Below, piece after piece: positions 24,175-34,849 of a DNA stretch of 64,000 nucleotides. The notes below the pieces were generated by a model that did not search any database, was not told where the DNA came from, and saw nothing but the letters and a program-made list of their open reading frames with translations. Where the stretch lies: contig NZ_CP107995.1 of NCBI RefSeq assembly GCF_036116635.1, positions 4,030,001 to 4,094,000 on the forward strand, given 5' to 3'. Positions within the stretch are counted from its first letter, which is position 1. Each line of letters begins with the position of its first letter. Source of the DNA: Amycolatopsis sp. NBC_00345. Lineage in GTDB: Bacteria; Actinomycetota; Actinomycetes; Mycobacteriales; Pseudonocardiaceae. The position numbers and the translations under genes were made by a program.

Positions 24175-25979
24175 CTCATCTCGCCTTCGTCTTCCGGCTC
24201 GAGGAGCTGGAACCAGTAGAACCCGTGGCCGGGCAGCGTGAGCAGGTACGGCAGCTCGCCGATGCCGGGGAAGCGGACCCCGCCGGTCAGCTCCACCGGC
24301 ACGCCGCCGCGGTGCGCGGCGAGGTCCAGCTCCACCGGCTGCGGGAAGCGCGACAGGTTGTTCACGCACAGCACCACGTCCTCGCGCCCGTCCGGGCGCC
24401 GCCACTGGCGCTTGTAGGCGAGCACGCTCGGGTTCGACCCGCCGAGGTCCACGAAGTCGCCCTCGGCGAACGCGTGGTGCTGCTTGCGCACCTCGATCAT
24501 CCGCCGGGTCCAGTTCAGCAGGGACGACGCGTTGTTCGACTGCGCCTCGACGTTCAGCGCCTGGTAGCCGTAGACCGGGTCCATGATCACCGGCAGGTAG
24601 ATCCGGCCGGGGTCGCAGGCGGAGAAGCCGGCGTTGCGGTCCGGGGTCCACTGCATGGGGGTGCGGACCGCGTCGCGGTCGCCGAGCCAGATGTTGTCTC
24701 CCATGCCGATCTCGTCACCGTAGTACAGAACGGGCGAGCCCGGCAGGGACAGCAGCATCGCGGTGAAGAGCTCCTGCTGGTTGCGGTCGTTGTCCAGCAG
24801 CGGCGCCAGGCGCCGGCGGATGCCGATGTTGGCCTTCATCCGCGGGTCCTTGGCGTACTCGGAGTACATGTAGTCGCGCTCTTCGTCGGTGACCATTTCG
24901 AGCGTCAGCTCGTCGTGGTTGCGCAGGAAGATGCCCCACTGCGTGCCGCTCGGGATCTGCGGGGTCTGCAGCAGGATCTCCGAGATCGGGAACCGCGACT
25001 CGCGCCGCACGGCCATGAAGATGCGCGGCATCAGCGGGAAGTGGAACGCCATGTGGCACTCGTCCCCGCCGACCGCCGGGTCGCCGAAGTACTCGACCAC
25101 GTCCGACGGCCACTGGTTCGCCTCCGCCAGCAGGATCCGGCCCGGGTACTCGTCGTCGACCACCTTGCGGCAGCGCTTGAGGAACTCGTGCGTGCGCGGC
25201 AGGTTCTCGCAGTTGGTGCCCTCCTGCTCGAACAGGTAGGGCACGGCGTCCAGGCGGAACCCGTCGATGCCGAGGTCGAGCCAGAACCGCAGCACGTCCA
25301 GCATCGCATCCTGGACGTTCGCGTTTTCGTAGTTCAGGTCGGGCTGGTGGGAGAAGAAGCGGTGCCAGTAGAACTGGCCGCGCACCGGGTCGTAGGTCCA
25401 GTTCGAGGTCTCGGTGTCGACGAAGATGATGCGCGCGTCGGCGTAGCGGGAGTCGTCGTCGCTCCACACGTAGTAGTCGCCGTACGGGCCGTCCGGGTCC
25501 GAACGGGACTGCTGGAACCACGGGTGCGCCTCGGAGGTGTGGTTCAGCACCAGGTCGGTGATCACGCGGATGCCGCGTTTGTGCGCCTCGGTCAGCAGGT
25601 GCACGAAGTCGTCCACGCTGCCGAACTCCGGCAGCACGGCGCGCCAGTCGCTGATGTCGTACCCGCCGTCGCGCAGCGGCGAGGCGTAGAACGGCGGCAG
25701 CCAGAGGCAGTCCACGCCGAGCCACTCGAGGTAGTCGAGCCGGCCGGCCAGGCCGCGCAGGTCGCCGGTGCCGTCGCCGTTCGAGTCGCTGAACGCGCGG
25801 ACGAGCACCTCGTAGAACACCGCGCCCTTGAACCAGTGCGGGTTGCTGGGCGCCTGCTCGGCGGACTCGAAGTCGCCCGCCTGCGGTTCGACCAGCATGC
25901 CGTCGGCGTCCATCGCCTCCCCGGTGTGGGGCACGCCGTCCAGTCCCAGAGCCGCGTCGGGCCGGTCACCCTCGTCCAT
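24171..25979 (-). CDS. treS: Trehalose synthase (maltose alpha-D-glucosyltransferase)
   Basis: A 602-residue GH13 enzyme interconverting trehalose and maltose. Catalytic residues are visible in GFRLDAVPYL (nucleophile Asp), LLAEANQWP (Glu) and FLRNHDELTLE (Asp). The calcium-site-like DSNGDGTGDLRGL and the length match actinobacterial TreS. The ATG at 25979 is chosen over GTG at 25988 since GAGG is 8 bases before it and only 1 base from the GTG. The stop overlaps the maltokinase start by 4 bases. It feeds maltose to maltokinase for the GlgE route. Confidence 0.96.
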   Translation of the reverse strand: MDEGDRPDAALGLDGVPHTGEAMDADGMLVEPQAGDFESAEQAPSNPHWFKGAVFYEVLVRAFSDSNGDGTGDLRGLAGRLDYLEWLGVDCLWLPPFYASPLRDGGYDISDWRAVLPEFGSVDDFVHLLTEAHKRGIRVITDLVLNHTSEAHPWFQQSRSDPDGPYGDYYVWSDDDSRYADARIIFVDTETSNWTYDPVRGQFYWHRFFSHQPDLNYENANVQDAMLDVLRFWLDLGIDGFRLDAVPYLFEQEGTNCENLPRTHEFLKRCRKVVDDEYPGRILLAEANQWPSDVVEYFGDPAVGGDECHMAFHFPLMPRIFMAVRRESRFPISEILLQTPQIPSGTQWGIFLRNHDELTLEMVTDEERDYMYSEYAKDPRMKANIGIRRRLAPLLDNDRNQQELFTAMLLSLPGSPVLYYGDEIGMGDNIWLGDRDAVRTPMQWTPDRNAGFSACDPGRIYLPVIMDPVYGYQALNVEAQSNNASSLLNWTRRMIEVRKQHHAFAEGDFVDLGGSNPSVLAYKRQWRRPDGREDVVLCVNNLSRFPQPVELDLAAHRGGVPVELTGGVRFPGIGELPYLLTLPGHGFYWFQLLEPEDEGEMR

Positions 25980-26072
25980 GAACTCCACCTCGTCCCGCGT
26001 TCGCTGGGTACGTTCGATCGTCCCTGCCGCATGCCGCCGCCGCAGGGTGGTTGGTAGATCCGCTGTTGTTAG

Positions 26073-28052
<1,980 letters not shown>

Positions 28053-28524
28053 GGCAACGCCCCTTTTAACCGTATTCGTACTGTGCGGACGCGAGCACGG
28101 TCAGTCTGCCTGATTCGATCAAAGCCCTTGACAGCGGGGCCTTTCCCGAAGATACCCGCCACCCGGACGGGGGAAACCACTCCGTACGGCCGAAGTTCTT
28201 TCACGTTACGGGTTTCGCCGCGCCGGGACCCGCCGCGGCGAAACCGTGAACATCACGCGACTTTTGTGTTTCGCGCCCGCACCGGCGGCCGAAACTTCAC
28301 TGCCACACCTCCGCCGCCCTCCGCCGCTCTCCGCCGCCTCTCCGCCGCATTGCGGGAAGCGCCCCAATGCCACATTGGTTGCGTTGAACGCACCCAATGT
28401 GGCGTTCGGTGCGTTCAACGCAACCAACGCCACATTGGGGTGCTTGAGGCGACCCACCGGACAGGCGAGCGGACGGGGGGCGGGGGACGGGAGACGGACG
28501 CGCGGGCGGGAACGAGCGGCACCG
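28053..28524. other. Spacer between glgE and glgX with repeats
   Basis: No gene is supported in these 472 bases. The spacer holds a CCGCCGC-rich tandem stretch (28310-28350, four to five units of about 10 bases) and the palindromic element at 28362-28440. The glgE promoter must lie in the part nearest 28053, but no convincing -35/-10 pair could be fixed by eye. Confidence 0.7.
28362..28440. repeat. Palindromic element C, 79 bp
   Basis: Two 33-base arms (28362-28394 and 28408-28440) pair except for a 5-base internal stretch (CCACA against CGCCA); the loop is 13 bases. The arms start CCCCAATG and contain TTGGTTGCGTTGAACGCACC. The loop itself contains CAATGTGGCG, another form of the arm sequence, so the element is built from three related segments. 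It lies 85 bases past the glgX stop and could terminate that transcript, but is more complex than a terminator needs to be. Confidence 0.75.
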
Positions 28525-30672
28525 TCACGGCGTTTGCGGGCCTTCCACGATGTCGCGGGGAGCGCGCAGCAGGAGCAGTGAACGGGCCTCGACGGTGATC
28601 CGGCCCTTCGGCTCCAGCACGCCGGGGTGGGCGGGGGTGCCGTCGGCGGTGCTGGTGTCGAGGGTCGGCTTGTAGGTCTCGCCGTACTCGCGGCTGGGCA
28701 GCACGACGTCGAGCGGCTCGTCGCCGGCGTGCAAGACCAGCAGCCACGAGTGGTCGGTGACCAGCGCACCCTCTCGGTTGCGGGCCTGGCTGTTGGAGCC
28801 GTCGATCCACAGGCAGAGCGAACGGCGGTCCTCGTCGAACCAGTCGGCCTCGTCGAACTCTTCGCCGTCCGGCCGGAACCACACCAGGTCCGGCTTGCCG
28901 GTGACGGTGGTCCGGCCCTCGAAGAACTCCGGCTGGCGCAGCGCGGGGCTCTCGGCCCGGATGCGCACCAGCCGCCGGGTGAAGGCGAGCATCGGCTCCG
29001 ACGCCGCCGACGGCGTCCAGTCGAGCCAGGACGTCTCGTCGTCGAGGCAGTAGGCGTTGTTGTTGCCGCCCTGGGTGCGCCACATCTCGTCGCCCGCGGT
29101 GAGCATCGGCGTGCCGGTGGACAGCAGCAGCGTGGCGAGCAGGTTGCGGGCCTGGCGGGTGCGCAGCGCGAGCACGGCCGCGTCTTCGGTCTCGCCCTCG
29201 ACGCCGTGGTTCCAGGACCGGTTGTCGTTGGTGCCGTCGCGGTTGTCCTCGCCGTTGTCCTCGTTGTGCTTGTCGTTGTAGGACACCAGGTCCCGCAGTG
29301 TGAAGCCGTCGTGGGCGGTGACGAAGTTGACCGACTGCCACGGCCGGCGCAGGTTGTGGTCGTAGAGGTCCGACGACCCGGAAAGCCGGAAGGCTAGGTC
29401 GCGGACGCCGGTGACGCCGCGCCAGAAGTCACGCACGGTGTCGCGGTAGCGGCCGTTCCACTCGGCCCACTGCGCGCCGAAGTCGCCGACGCGGTAGCCC
29501 TCCCCCGTCGCGTCCCACGGCTCGGCGATGAGCTTGCAGCCCGAGAGCACCGGGTCGGTGGTGATGGCCGTGAGCATGGTCGAGTCGCGGTCGAACATGC
29601 CGCCGCGCGGGCGGCCCAGCGTGCTGGCCAGGTCGAAGCGGAAGCCGTCCACGCCCAGCTCCTGCGTCCAGTACCGCAGCGAGTCGGTGACCAGCCGGAC
29701 GACGGTGGGCGAGCCCGCGTCGAGGGTGTTGCCGCAGCCGGTGATGTCGGCCATGTGCCCGCGCTTGGTGTGCAGGTAGTACGCCGGGGCGTCGAGCCCG
29801 CGCAGCGACAGCGTCGGCCCGTCCGGCCCGCCCTCGCAGGTGTGGTTGAACACGACGTCGACGATCACCTCGATGTTGGCCGCGTGCAGCGCCGCCACCA
29901 TGGTGCGGAACTCCTCGACCTCACGGCCCGGCTCGCTCGCGTAGCGCGGGTGCGGGGCGAAGTAGCCGAGCGGCGAGTAGCCCCAGTAGTTGTGCCGGCC
30001 CGCGCGGATCAGCGACGGCTCGTCGGCGAACGCGTGCACCGGCATCAGCTCGACCGTGGTGACGCCGAGCCGGGCCAGGTGCTCGATCGACACCGGGTGC
30101 GCGAGGCCGAGGTAGGTGCCGCGCAGCGCCTCCGGGATGAACGGGTGCTGCTCCGTGAACCCCTTCACGTGCACCTCGTAGATCACCGACTCCTCGAACG
30201 GCACCTCCGGCTTGGCGCCGGTGTCCGGCCCGCCCGGCGACATCACCACCGAGAGCGGCACGCTGCCCAGTGAGTCCACAGTGGACGCCGGACCGCGGGC
30301 CGGGTCGCCGACGAAGCCCTGCGCGGCGTGCAGGTTCGTCAGCCGTCCGGTGACGCGGTAGGCGTACGGGTCCACGAGCAGCTTCGCCGGGTTGCAGCGC
30401 AGCCCGCGCGACGGGTCGTACGGGCCGTGCACGCGGTAGCCGTACCGCTGCCCGGGGGTGACGCCGGGGACCAGGCCGTGCCACACGCCGAAGGTGCGCT
30501 CGGTGAGCTCGATGCGGCGCTCGGAGCCGTCGTCGGCGATCAGGCAGACCTCCACCGCGTCGGCCACGGCGGAGGTGACGGCGAAGCGCACGCCGCCGGC
30601 CTCGGGGTGGGCTCCGAGCGGGAACGGTCGTCCGGCGAGGACCTGGGTGTCGGATGCGGGTCGCGTGGCCAT
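28525..30672 (-). CDS. glgX: Glycogen debranching enzyme GlgX
   Basis: A 715-residue GH13 isoamylase-type debranching enzyme that hydrolyses alpha-1,6 branches. It has an N-terminal CBM48-like domain (GAHPEAGGVRFAVTS), then the barrel with VDVVFNHTCEGG, GFRFDLASTLGR (nucleophile Asp), LIAEPWDA (Glu) and FVTAHDGFTLRDL (Asp). AAGGA is 7 bases before the ATG. It is a paralogue of the treX-like gene at 34846. Standing apart from treXYZ, behind the hairpin 30719-30745, it more likely serves glycogen breakdown with MalQ and a phosphorylase, though exchange with TreX is possible. Confidence 0.93.
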   Translation of the reverse strand: MATRPASDTQVLAGRPFPLGAHPEAGGVRFAVTSAVADAVEVCLIADDGSERRIELTERTFGVWHGLVPGVTPGQRYGYRVHGPYDPSRGLRCNPAKLLVDPYAYRVTGRLTNLHAAQGFVGDPARGPASTVDSLGSVPLSVVMSPGGPDTGAKPEVPFEESVIYEVHVKGFTEQHPFIPEALRGTYLGLAHPVSIEHLARLGVTTVELMPVHAFADEPSLIRAGRHNYWGYSPLGYFAPHPRYASEPGREVEEFRTMVAALHAANIEVIVDVVFNHTCEGGPDGPTLSLRGLDAPAYYLHTKRGHMADITGCGNTLDAGSPTVVRLVTDSLRYWTQELGVDGFRFDLASTLGRPRGGMFDRDSTMLTAITTDPVLSGCKLIAEPWDATGEGYRVGDFGAQWAEWNGRYRDTVRDFWRGVTGVRDLAFRLSGSSDLYDHNLRRPWQSVNFVTAHDGFTLRDLVSYNDKHNEDNGEDNRDGTNDNRSWNHGVEGETEDAAVLALRTRQARNLLATLLLSTGTPMLTAGDEMWRTQGGNNNAYCLDDETSWLDWTPSAASEPMLAFTRRLVRIRAESPALRQPEFFEGRTTVTGKPDLVWFRPDGEEFDEADWFDEDRRSLCLWIDGSNSQARNREGALVTDHSWLLVLHAGDEPLDVVLPSREYGETYKPTLDTSTADGTPAHPGVLEPKGRITVEARSLLLLRAPRDIVEGPQTP

Positions 30673-30718
30673 GCCCCGATCCTTGCAAAGACCGGGGCCC
30701 GGTGGGACCTGAGCGGGT

Positions 30719-30745
30719 CCGGGTCAGGGGTGGCCCCTGGCCCGG
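30719..30745. terminator. Hairpin after treZ
   Basis: A 12-base stem (30719-30730 with 30734-30745, including one G-U pair) with a TGG loop, beginning 8 bases past the treZ stop. It separates the malQ-treXYZ unit from glgX. Confidence 0.7.
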
Positions 30746-30752
30746 GCCGCCC

Positions 30753-32492
30753 TCACGGACCGGTGGTGACCAGCGCGAACGACTCCCCCGGCAGGTGCAC
30801 GGTGGCCCCGCCCGCGAGGTCGGGCCCGGGCGTGCCCCAGCTCAGCAGCACCTCGCCGGCTGTACCGCCCAGCGGGACGGTGACCTCCTCGGCGCCGAAA
30901 TTGCACGCCAGCCGCAGCGCGCCGCGGTGCAGCACGAGCCACGACTCGTCCGGCGCGGCCTGCACCACGAGCCCGGCCAGCCGGGGGTCGGCCAGCTCCG
31001 GGCGCTCCCGGCGCAACCGGATCAGCGCCTGGTACAGCTCGAGCATCTCGCGGTGGCCGTCCTGCGCCGGTTCGGCCCAGTCGAGCCGGGAGCGGGCGAC
31101 CGTGGCCGGGTCCATCGGGTCGGGCACGTCGGCCTCGCCCCAGCCGTGCCGGCCGAACTCGCGCCGCCGTCCCGTGCGCACCGCCTCGGCCAGCTCCGGG
31201 TCCGGGAACGAGGCGAAGAACTGCCACGGCGTGCTCGCGGCCCACTCCTCGCCCATGAACACCATCGGTGTGTACGGCGAGCAGAACACCACCGCCGCGC
31301 CGCAGGCGAGCTTGCCCGGCGAGACGGTGGCCGCGAGCCGGTCGCCGGTCGCGCGGTTGCCGATCTGGTCGTGGTTCTGCAGGTAGGCGAGGAACCGGTG
31401 GCCCGGCACCTTGTGTGTGTCGAGGGGGCGGCCGTGCGTCCGCCCGCGGAACGAGGACCAGGTGCCGGCGTGGAAGAACGCCTCGCGCAGCGTCTTGGCG
31501 AGCGCGCCCGGCGCGGCGAAGTCGGTGTAGTACCCGCTGGCCTCGCCGGTGAGCCGGACGTGCAGCGCGTGGTGCAGGTCGTCGGACCACTGCGCGCCCA
31601 GCCCGTAGCCCCCGCCGTCGCGCGTCGTGACGAGCTTCGGGTCGTTCTGGTCGGACTCCGCGATCAGCGTGAGCGGCCGCCGCAGCGCCGCGGACAGCTC
31701 CTCGACCTCGGCCGCCAGCTCCTCCAGCAGGTGCACCGCGCGCTTGTCGACCAGCGCGTGCACGGCGTCGAGCCGCAGGCCGTCGGCATGGAAGTCGCGC
31801 AGCCAGCCGAGCGCGTTGTCGAGCACGTACCGGCGCACCTCGTCGGAGCCCGGCCCGTCGAGGTTCAGCCCGGCGCCCCAGTCGGTGGCCCCGGCGAAGT
31901 ACGGCCCGAACCGGTCGAGGTACGCGCCGGACGGGCCGAGGTGGTTATAGACGACGTCGAGCAGCACGGCCAGCCCGCGCGCGTGGCACGCGTCGACGAA
32001 GCGCTTCAGCCCGTCCGGCCCGCCGTAGGGCTCGTGCACCGCGCCCCACAGCACGCCGTCGTAACCCCAGCCCGCGGTGCCGTCGAAGGAGTTCACCGGC
32101 AGCAGTTCGACGTGCGTGATGCCGAGGTCGGCGAGGTAATCGAGCCGCTCGATGGCCGAGTCGAACGTGCCGCCCTCGGTGAACGTGCCCAGATGCAGCT
32201 CGTAGACGACGCCGCCGGGCAGCTGCCGTCCGGTCCACCCGCCGTCGGTCCACGCGAACGCCGAGTGGTCGTAAACGCGGGAGGCCTCGTGCACGCCGTG
32301 GGGCTGGCGCAGTGAGCGCGGGTCCGGCAGTGGCTTTTGGTCGGGCTTTTCGTCGTCGCCGAGCAGGAACGCGTAGTCGGTGCCGGTGACGTCGGCGTGC
32401 CACCAGCCGCCGGTGCCGGCCGTCATCTCGTGGTCGGCGCCGTCAACCCGCACCCGCACCCGCTCGGCGTCGGGCGCCCACACCGTGAACAT
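30753..32492 (-). CDS. treZ: Maltooligosyltrehalose trehalohydrolase
   Basis: A 579-residue GH13 enzyme that releases trehalose from maltooligosyl-trehalose, the last step of the TreXYZ route. Motifs: VVYELHLGTFTEGGTF, GLRLDAVHAL (nucleophile Asp), TLIAESDQN (Glu) and YLQNHDQIGNRA (Asp). The N-terminus begins directly with the beta-sandwich (MFTVWAPDAERVRVRVDG), as in other TreZ. The ATG overlaps the treY TGA by one base (TGATG), so treY and treZ are translationally coupled. Confidence 0.96.
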   Translation of the reverse strand: MFTVWAPDAERVRVRVDGADHEMTAGTGGWWHADVTGTDYAFLLGDDEKPDQKPLPDPRSLRQPHGVHEASRVYDHSAFAWTDGGWTGRQLPGGVVYELHLGTFTEGGTFDSAIERLDYLADLGITHVELLPVNSFDGTAGWGYDGVLWGAVHEPYGGPDGLKRFVDACHARGLAVLLDVVYNHLGPSGAYLDRFGPYFAGATDWGAGLNLDGPGSDEVRRYVLDNALGWLRDFHADGLRLDAVHALVDKRAVHLLEELAAEVEELSAALRRPLTLIAESDQNDPKLVTTRDGGGYGLGAQWSDDLHHALHVRLTGEASGYYTDFAAPGALAKTLREAFFHAGTWSSFRGRTHGRPLDTHKVPGHRFLAYLQNHDQIGNRATGDRLAATVSPGKLACGAAVVFCSPYTPMVFMGEEWAASTPWQFFASFPDPELAEAVRTGRRREFGRHGWGEADVPDPMDPATVARSRLDWAEPAQDGHREMLELYQALIRLRRERPELADPRLAGLVVQAAPDESWLVLHRGALRLACNFGAEEVTVPLGGTAGEVLLSWGTPGPDLAGGATVHLPGESFALVTTGP

Positions 32493-34849
32493 CAGGAATC
32501 CCCTCGTACCAGCAAAGCCACCGGGTAGCGGTCGAACAGCGGCGCCGCGGCCGGCCGCTCACCGACCGTGTGGCCGGTGAGCGCATCGGTCCAGACGCCC
32601 TCGGTCAGCGGCAGCACGGTGTCGCGCCAGCCGCCGTCGCGCGCCAGCCCGACCGGCAGCCGGGTGACGGCCACGGCCAGGTCCTCGCCGCGCTGGAACG
32701 CCAGGAGGTGGTCCGCGGCGGCGCCCTCGGCGTGCAGCGGCCGGTAGCCGGTGAACAGCTCCGGCCGCTCGCGCCGCAGCGTCAGCGTCTTCTGCACCAC
32801 GAGCAGCTTGGCCGCGCCGGTCTCGTCGACCTCCGGCAGCTCACCGGCCAGCACGCGACCGAGGATCTCGCGGCGTACGGCGTAGTCCACCTCACGCCGG
32901 TTGTCCGGGTCCACCAGCGACCGGTCCCACAGCTCGGTGCCCTGGTAGACGTCCGGGATGCCGGGGCCGGCCAGCTGCACCAGCTTCTGGCCGAGCGAGT
33001 TCACCCAGCCCGGCCCGCGCACGCGGCCGACGAACGCCTCGACGTCGGCGGCCAGCTCGGCGTCGCCCAGCACCTGCCCCGGCCACGCGGCGACGGCCCG
33101 TTCGAACGGCTCGTCGTGGTCGGTCCAGGTGGTGCGGAGCTTCGACTCCTTGGCCGCCTTGTCGAGGTAGCCGGCCAGCCGCTCCGCGCTGATCGGCCAC
33201 GCCCCGACGAGCGTCTGCCAGGCCAGCAGGTTCAGCGCGGGCTCGTCGATCGGCCGGCGCGCGGTCCACCGCCGGACCGCGGCGGCGAACTCGCCGGGCA
33301 CCTCCGACAGCACGGCGAGCCGGGCCCGGGTGTCCTCGGAACGCTTGGTGTCGTGGGTGGTCAGCGTGGTCATCGTCGCCGGGTACGCCGCGGCGCGGTT
33401 CTCCGCCAGCCCGTGGAAGTCCGCCACGCCGAGGCCGAACCGGTCCGGGTTGCCGCCGACCTCGTTCAGCGCGGCGAACCGGGTGAACCGGTAGAAGGTG
33501 GTGTCCTCGGTGCCCTTGGCCACGACCATGCCCGACGTCTGCTGGATCCGCGTGGCCAGCCCGCCTTCGGGCTCGCCGCGCACCTGCGTGTCCAGCGCGT
33601 CGAGCGCCGCGCCGAGGTCCGGCCGCCGGGTCCGCGCCAGTTCGAGTGCGGCGGCCCAGTTCTCACCGCCCTCGGGCAGGTACGAGCGGTAGACCGGGAA
33701 CGCGATCATCACCTCGGCCACCGCGGCCCGCGCGGCCTCGGGCTCCACCCCCGCTGACGGTCCGTCGCTGCCCTGAAGGCCACCTTCAGGGACGTAAGTG
33801 CCCTCAAGGTGGCCTTCAGGGCGTCCGGTCAGCAGCGCGGCGATCCGGCGCACCTCGGCGACCAGGATCCGGTCGGTGACCAGGCGGCGGGCCTGCTCCT
33901 CGACGGCGTGGAAATCCGTCCGGCCGCCCAGCTCGGCGGCCAGCCGCGTGAACGCGGGGGCGGCGGCCGGGTCGACGAACACCCCCGCGATCTCCCGCAG
34001 CGCGTCGTAGCCCGTGGTGCCGTCCACCGGCCAGCTCTGCGGCAGCGCTTCGCCGGGGTGCAGGATCTTCTCGACCACGAGCCACGCGTCCGGCGCGCCC
34101 TCGCGCAGGCGTTTCATGTAGCCGCCGGGGTCGGCGAGGCCGTCCGGGTGATCCACGCGCAGCCCCTGGACGTCACCGTCGGCCACCCAGCGCAGCACCT
34201 CGCCGTGGGTCTCGGCGAACACCTCGGGCTTCTCGACGCTGACCGCCGCGAGGTTCGTGATGTCGAAGAACCGCCGGTAGTTCAGCTCCGCGTTGCCGCG
34301 GCGCCAGCCCACCAGCTCGTAGTGCTGGCGGTCGTGTACCTCCCGCGGGCTGCCGCCGCCGGTGCCGGGCGCGATCGGGAACCGGTGGTCGTAATACACC
34401 AGCTCGTCACCCTCGACGGCCAGCTCCGAGACAGCGTCATCGTCACCGAGGACCGGCAGCAGCAGGCGGGCGCGGCTCCAGTCGATGTCGAAGTACCCGG
34501 CGTAGGCGGAGTCACGGCCGTGCCGCAGCACGTCCCACCACCACGCGTCGGCCTTCGGCACCTCGACGGCCATGTGGTTCGGCACGATGTCGACGACCAG
34601 CCCGAGCCCGGCGTCCTTGAGCCGCGCCGACAACGCCTTCCTGCCCTCTTCGCCGCCCAGCTCGGGCCGCGCGCGCGTCGGGTCGACCACGTCGTAGCCG
34701 TGGGTGGAGCCGGGGGTCGCGTCGAGCACCGGCGACGTGTAGAGCGCGCCGACGCCGAGCTCGCGTAAGTAATCGACCAATTCGGCGGCGTCGCCGAAGG
34801 TGAACTCCGGCCGCAGCTGCACCCGATAGGTCGAGGAAGGCTTGGTCAC
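32492..34849 (-). CDS. treY: Maltooligosyltrehalose synthase
   Basis: A 785-residue GH13 enzyme that turns the reducing end of maltooligosaccharides into a trehalosyl unit. The start VTKPSSTYRVQLRPEFTFGD and the motifs GLRVDHPDGLADP (nucleophile Asp), LVVEKIL (Glu) and TTHDTKRSEDTRARL (Asp) are typical. GTG start with GGGAGG 7 bases upstream; it shares a GTGA overlap with the treX stop. The odd part is residues 344-360 (PEGHLEGTYVPEGGLQG), encoded exactly by a 51-base palindrome at 33771-33821; it lies between two helices of the middle region and looks like an inserted loop. Confidence 0.96.
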   Translation of the reverse strand: MTKPSSTYRVQLRPEFTFGDAAELVDYLRELGVGALYTSPVLDATPGSTHGYDVVDPTRARPELGGEEGRKALSARLKDAGLGLVVDIVPNHMAVEVPKADAWWWDVLRHGRDSAYAGYFDIDWSRARLLLPVLGDDDAVSELAVEGDELVYYDHRFPIAPGTGGGSPREVHDRQHYELVGWRRGNAELNYRRFFDITNLAAVSVEKPEVFAETHGEVLRWVADGDVQGLRVDHPDGLADPGGYMKRLREGAPDAWLVVEKILHPGEALPQSWPVDGTTGYDALREIAGVFVDPAAAPAFTRLAAELGGRTDFHAVEEQARRLVTDRILVAEVRRIAALLTGRPEGHLEGTYVPEGGLQGSDGPSAGVEPEAARAAVAEVMIAFPVYRSYLPEGGENWAAALELARTRRPDLGAALDALDTQVRGEPEGGLATRIQQTSGMVVAKGTEDTTFYRFTRFAALNEVGGNPDRFGLGVADFHGLAENRAAAYPATMTTLTTHDTKRSEDTRARLAVLSEVPGEFAAAVRRWTARRPIDEPALNLLAWQTLVGAWPISAERLAGYLDKAAKESKLRTTWTDHDEPFERAVAAWPGQVLGDAELAADVEAFVGRVRGPGWVNSLGQKLVQLAGPGIPDVYQGTELWDRSLVDPDNRREVDYAVRREILGRVLAGELPEVDETGAAKLLVVQKTLTLRRERPELFTGYRPLHAEGAAADHLLAFQRGEDLAVAVTRLPVGLARDGGWRDTVLPLTEGVWTDALTGHTVGERPAAAPLFDRYPVALLVRGDS
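33771..33821. repeat. In-frame palindromic element D inside treY
   Basis: Two 21-base arms (33771-33791 and 33801-33821) pair with a single mismatch; the loop is 9 bases. Each arm also holds a small hairpin (CCCTGAAGG with CCTTCAGGG in the left arm). The total of 51 bases equals 17 codons, so the treY frame is kept. The translation is quasi-repetitive: PEGHLEG, TYV, PEGGLQG. It behaves as an insertion that adds a loop without breaking the enzyme. Confidence 0.85.

Noticed and set aside
21250..24219. Open frame of 989 codons on the plus strand opposite glgB and mak
   Set aside because: Composition is Val/Arg/His-rich and matches antisense of GC-rich codons; glgB and mak motifs on the other strand are unmistakable.
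24175..24651. Extension of the maltokinase frame upstream into treS
   Set aside because: It overlaps the treS C-terminal coding region, has no maltokinase-like sequence, and the GTG at 24174 overlaps the treS stop in the usual way.
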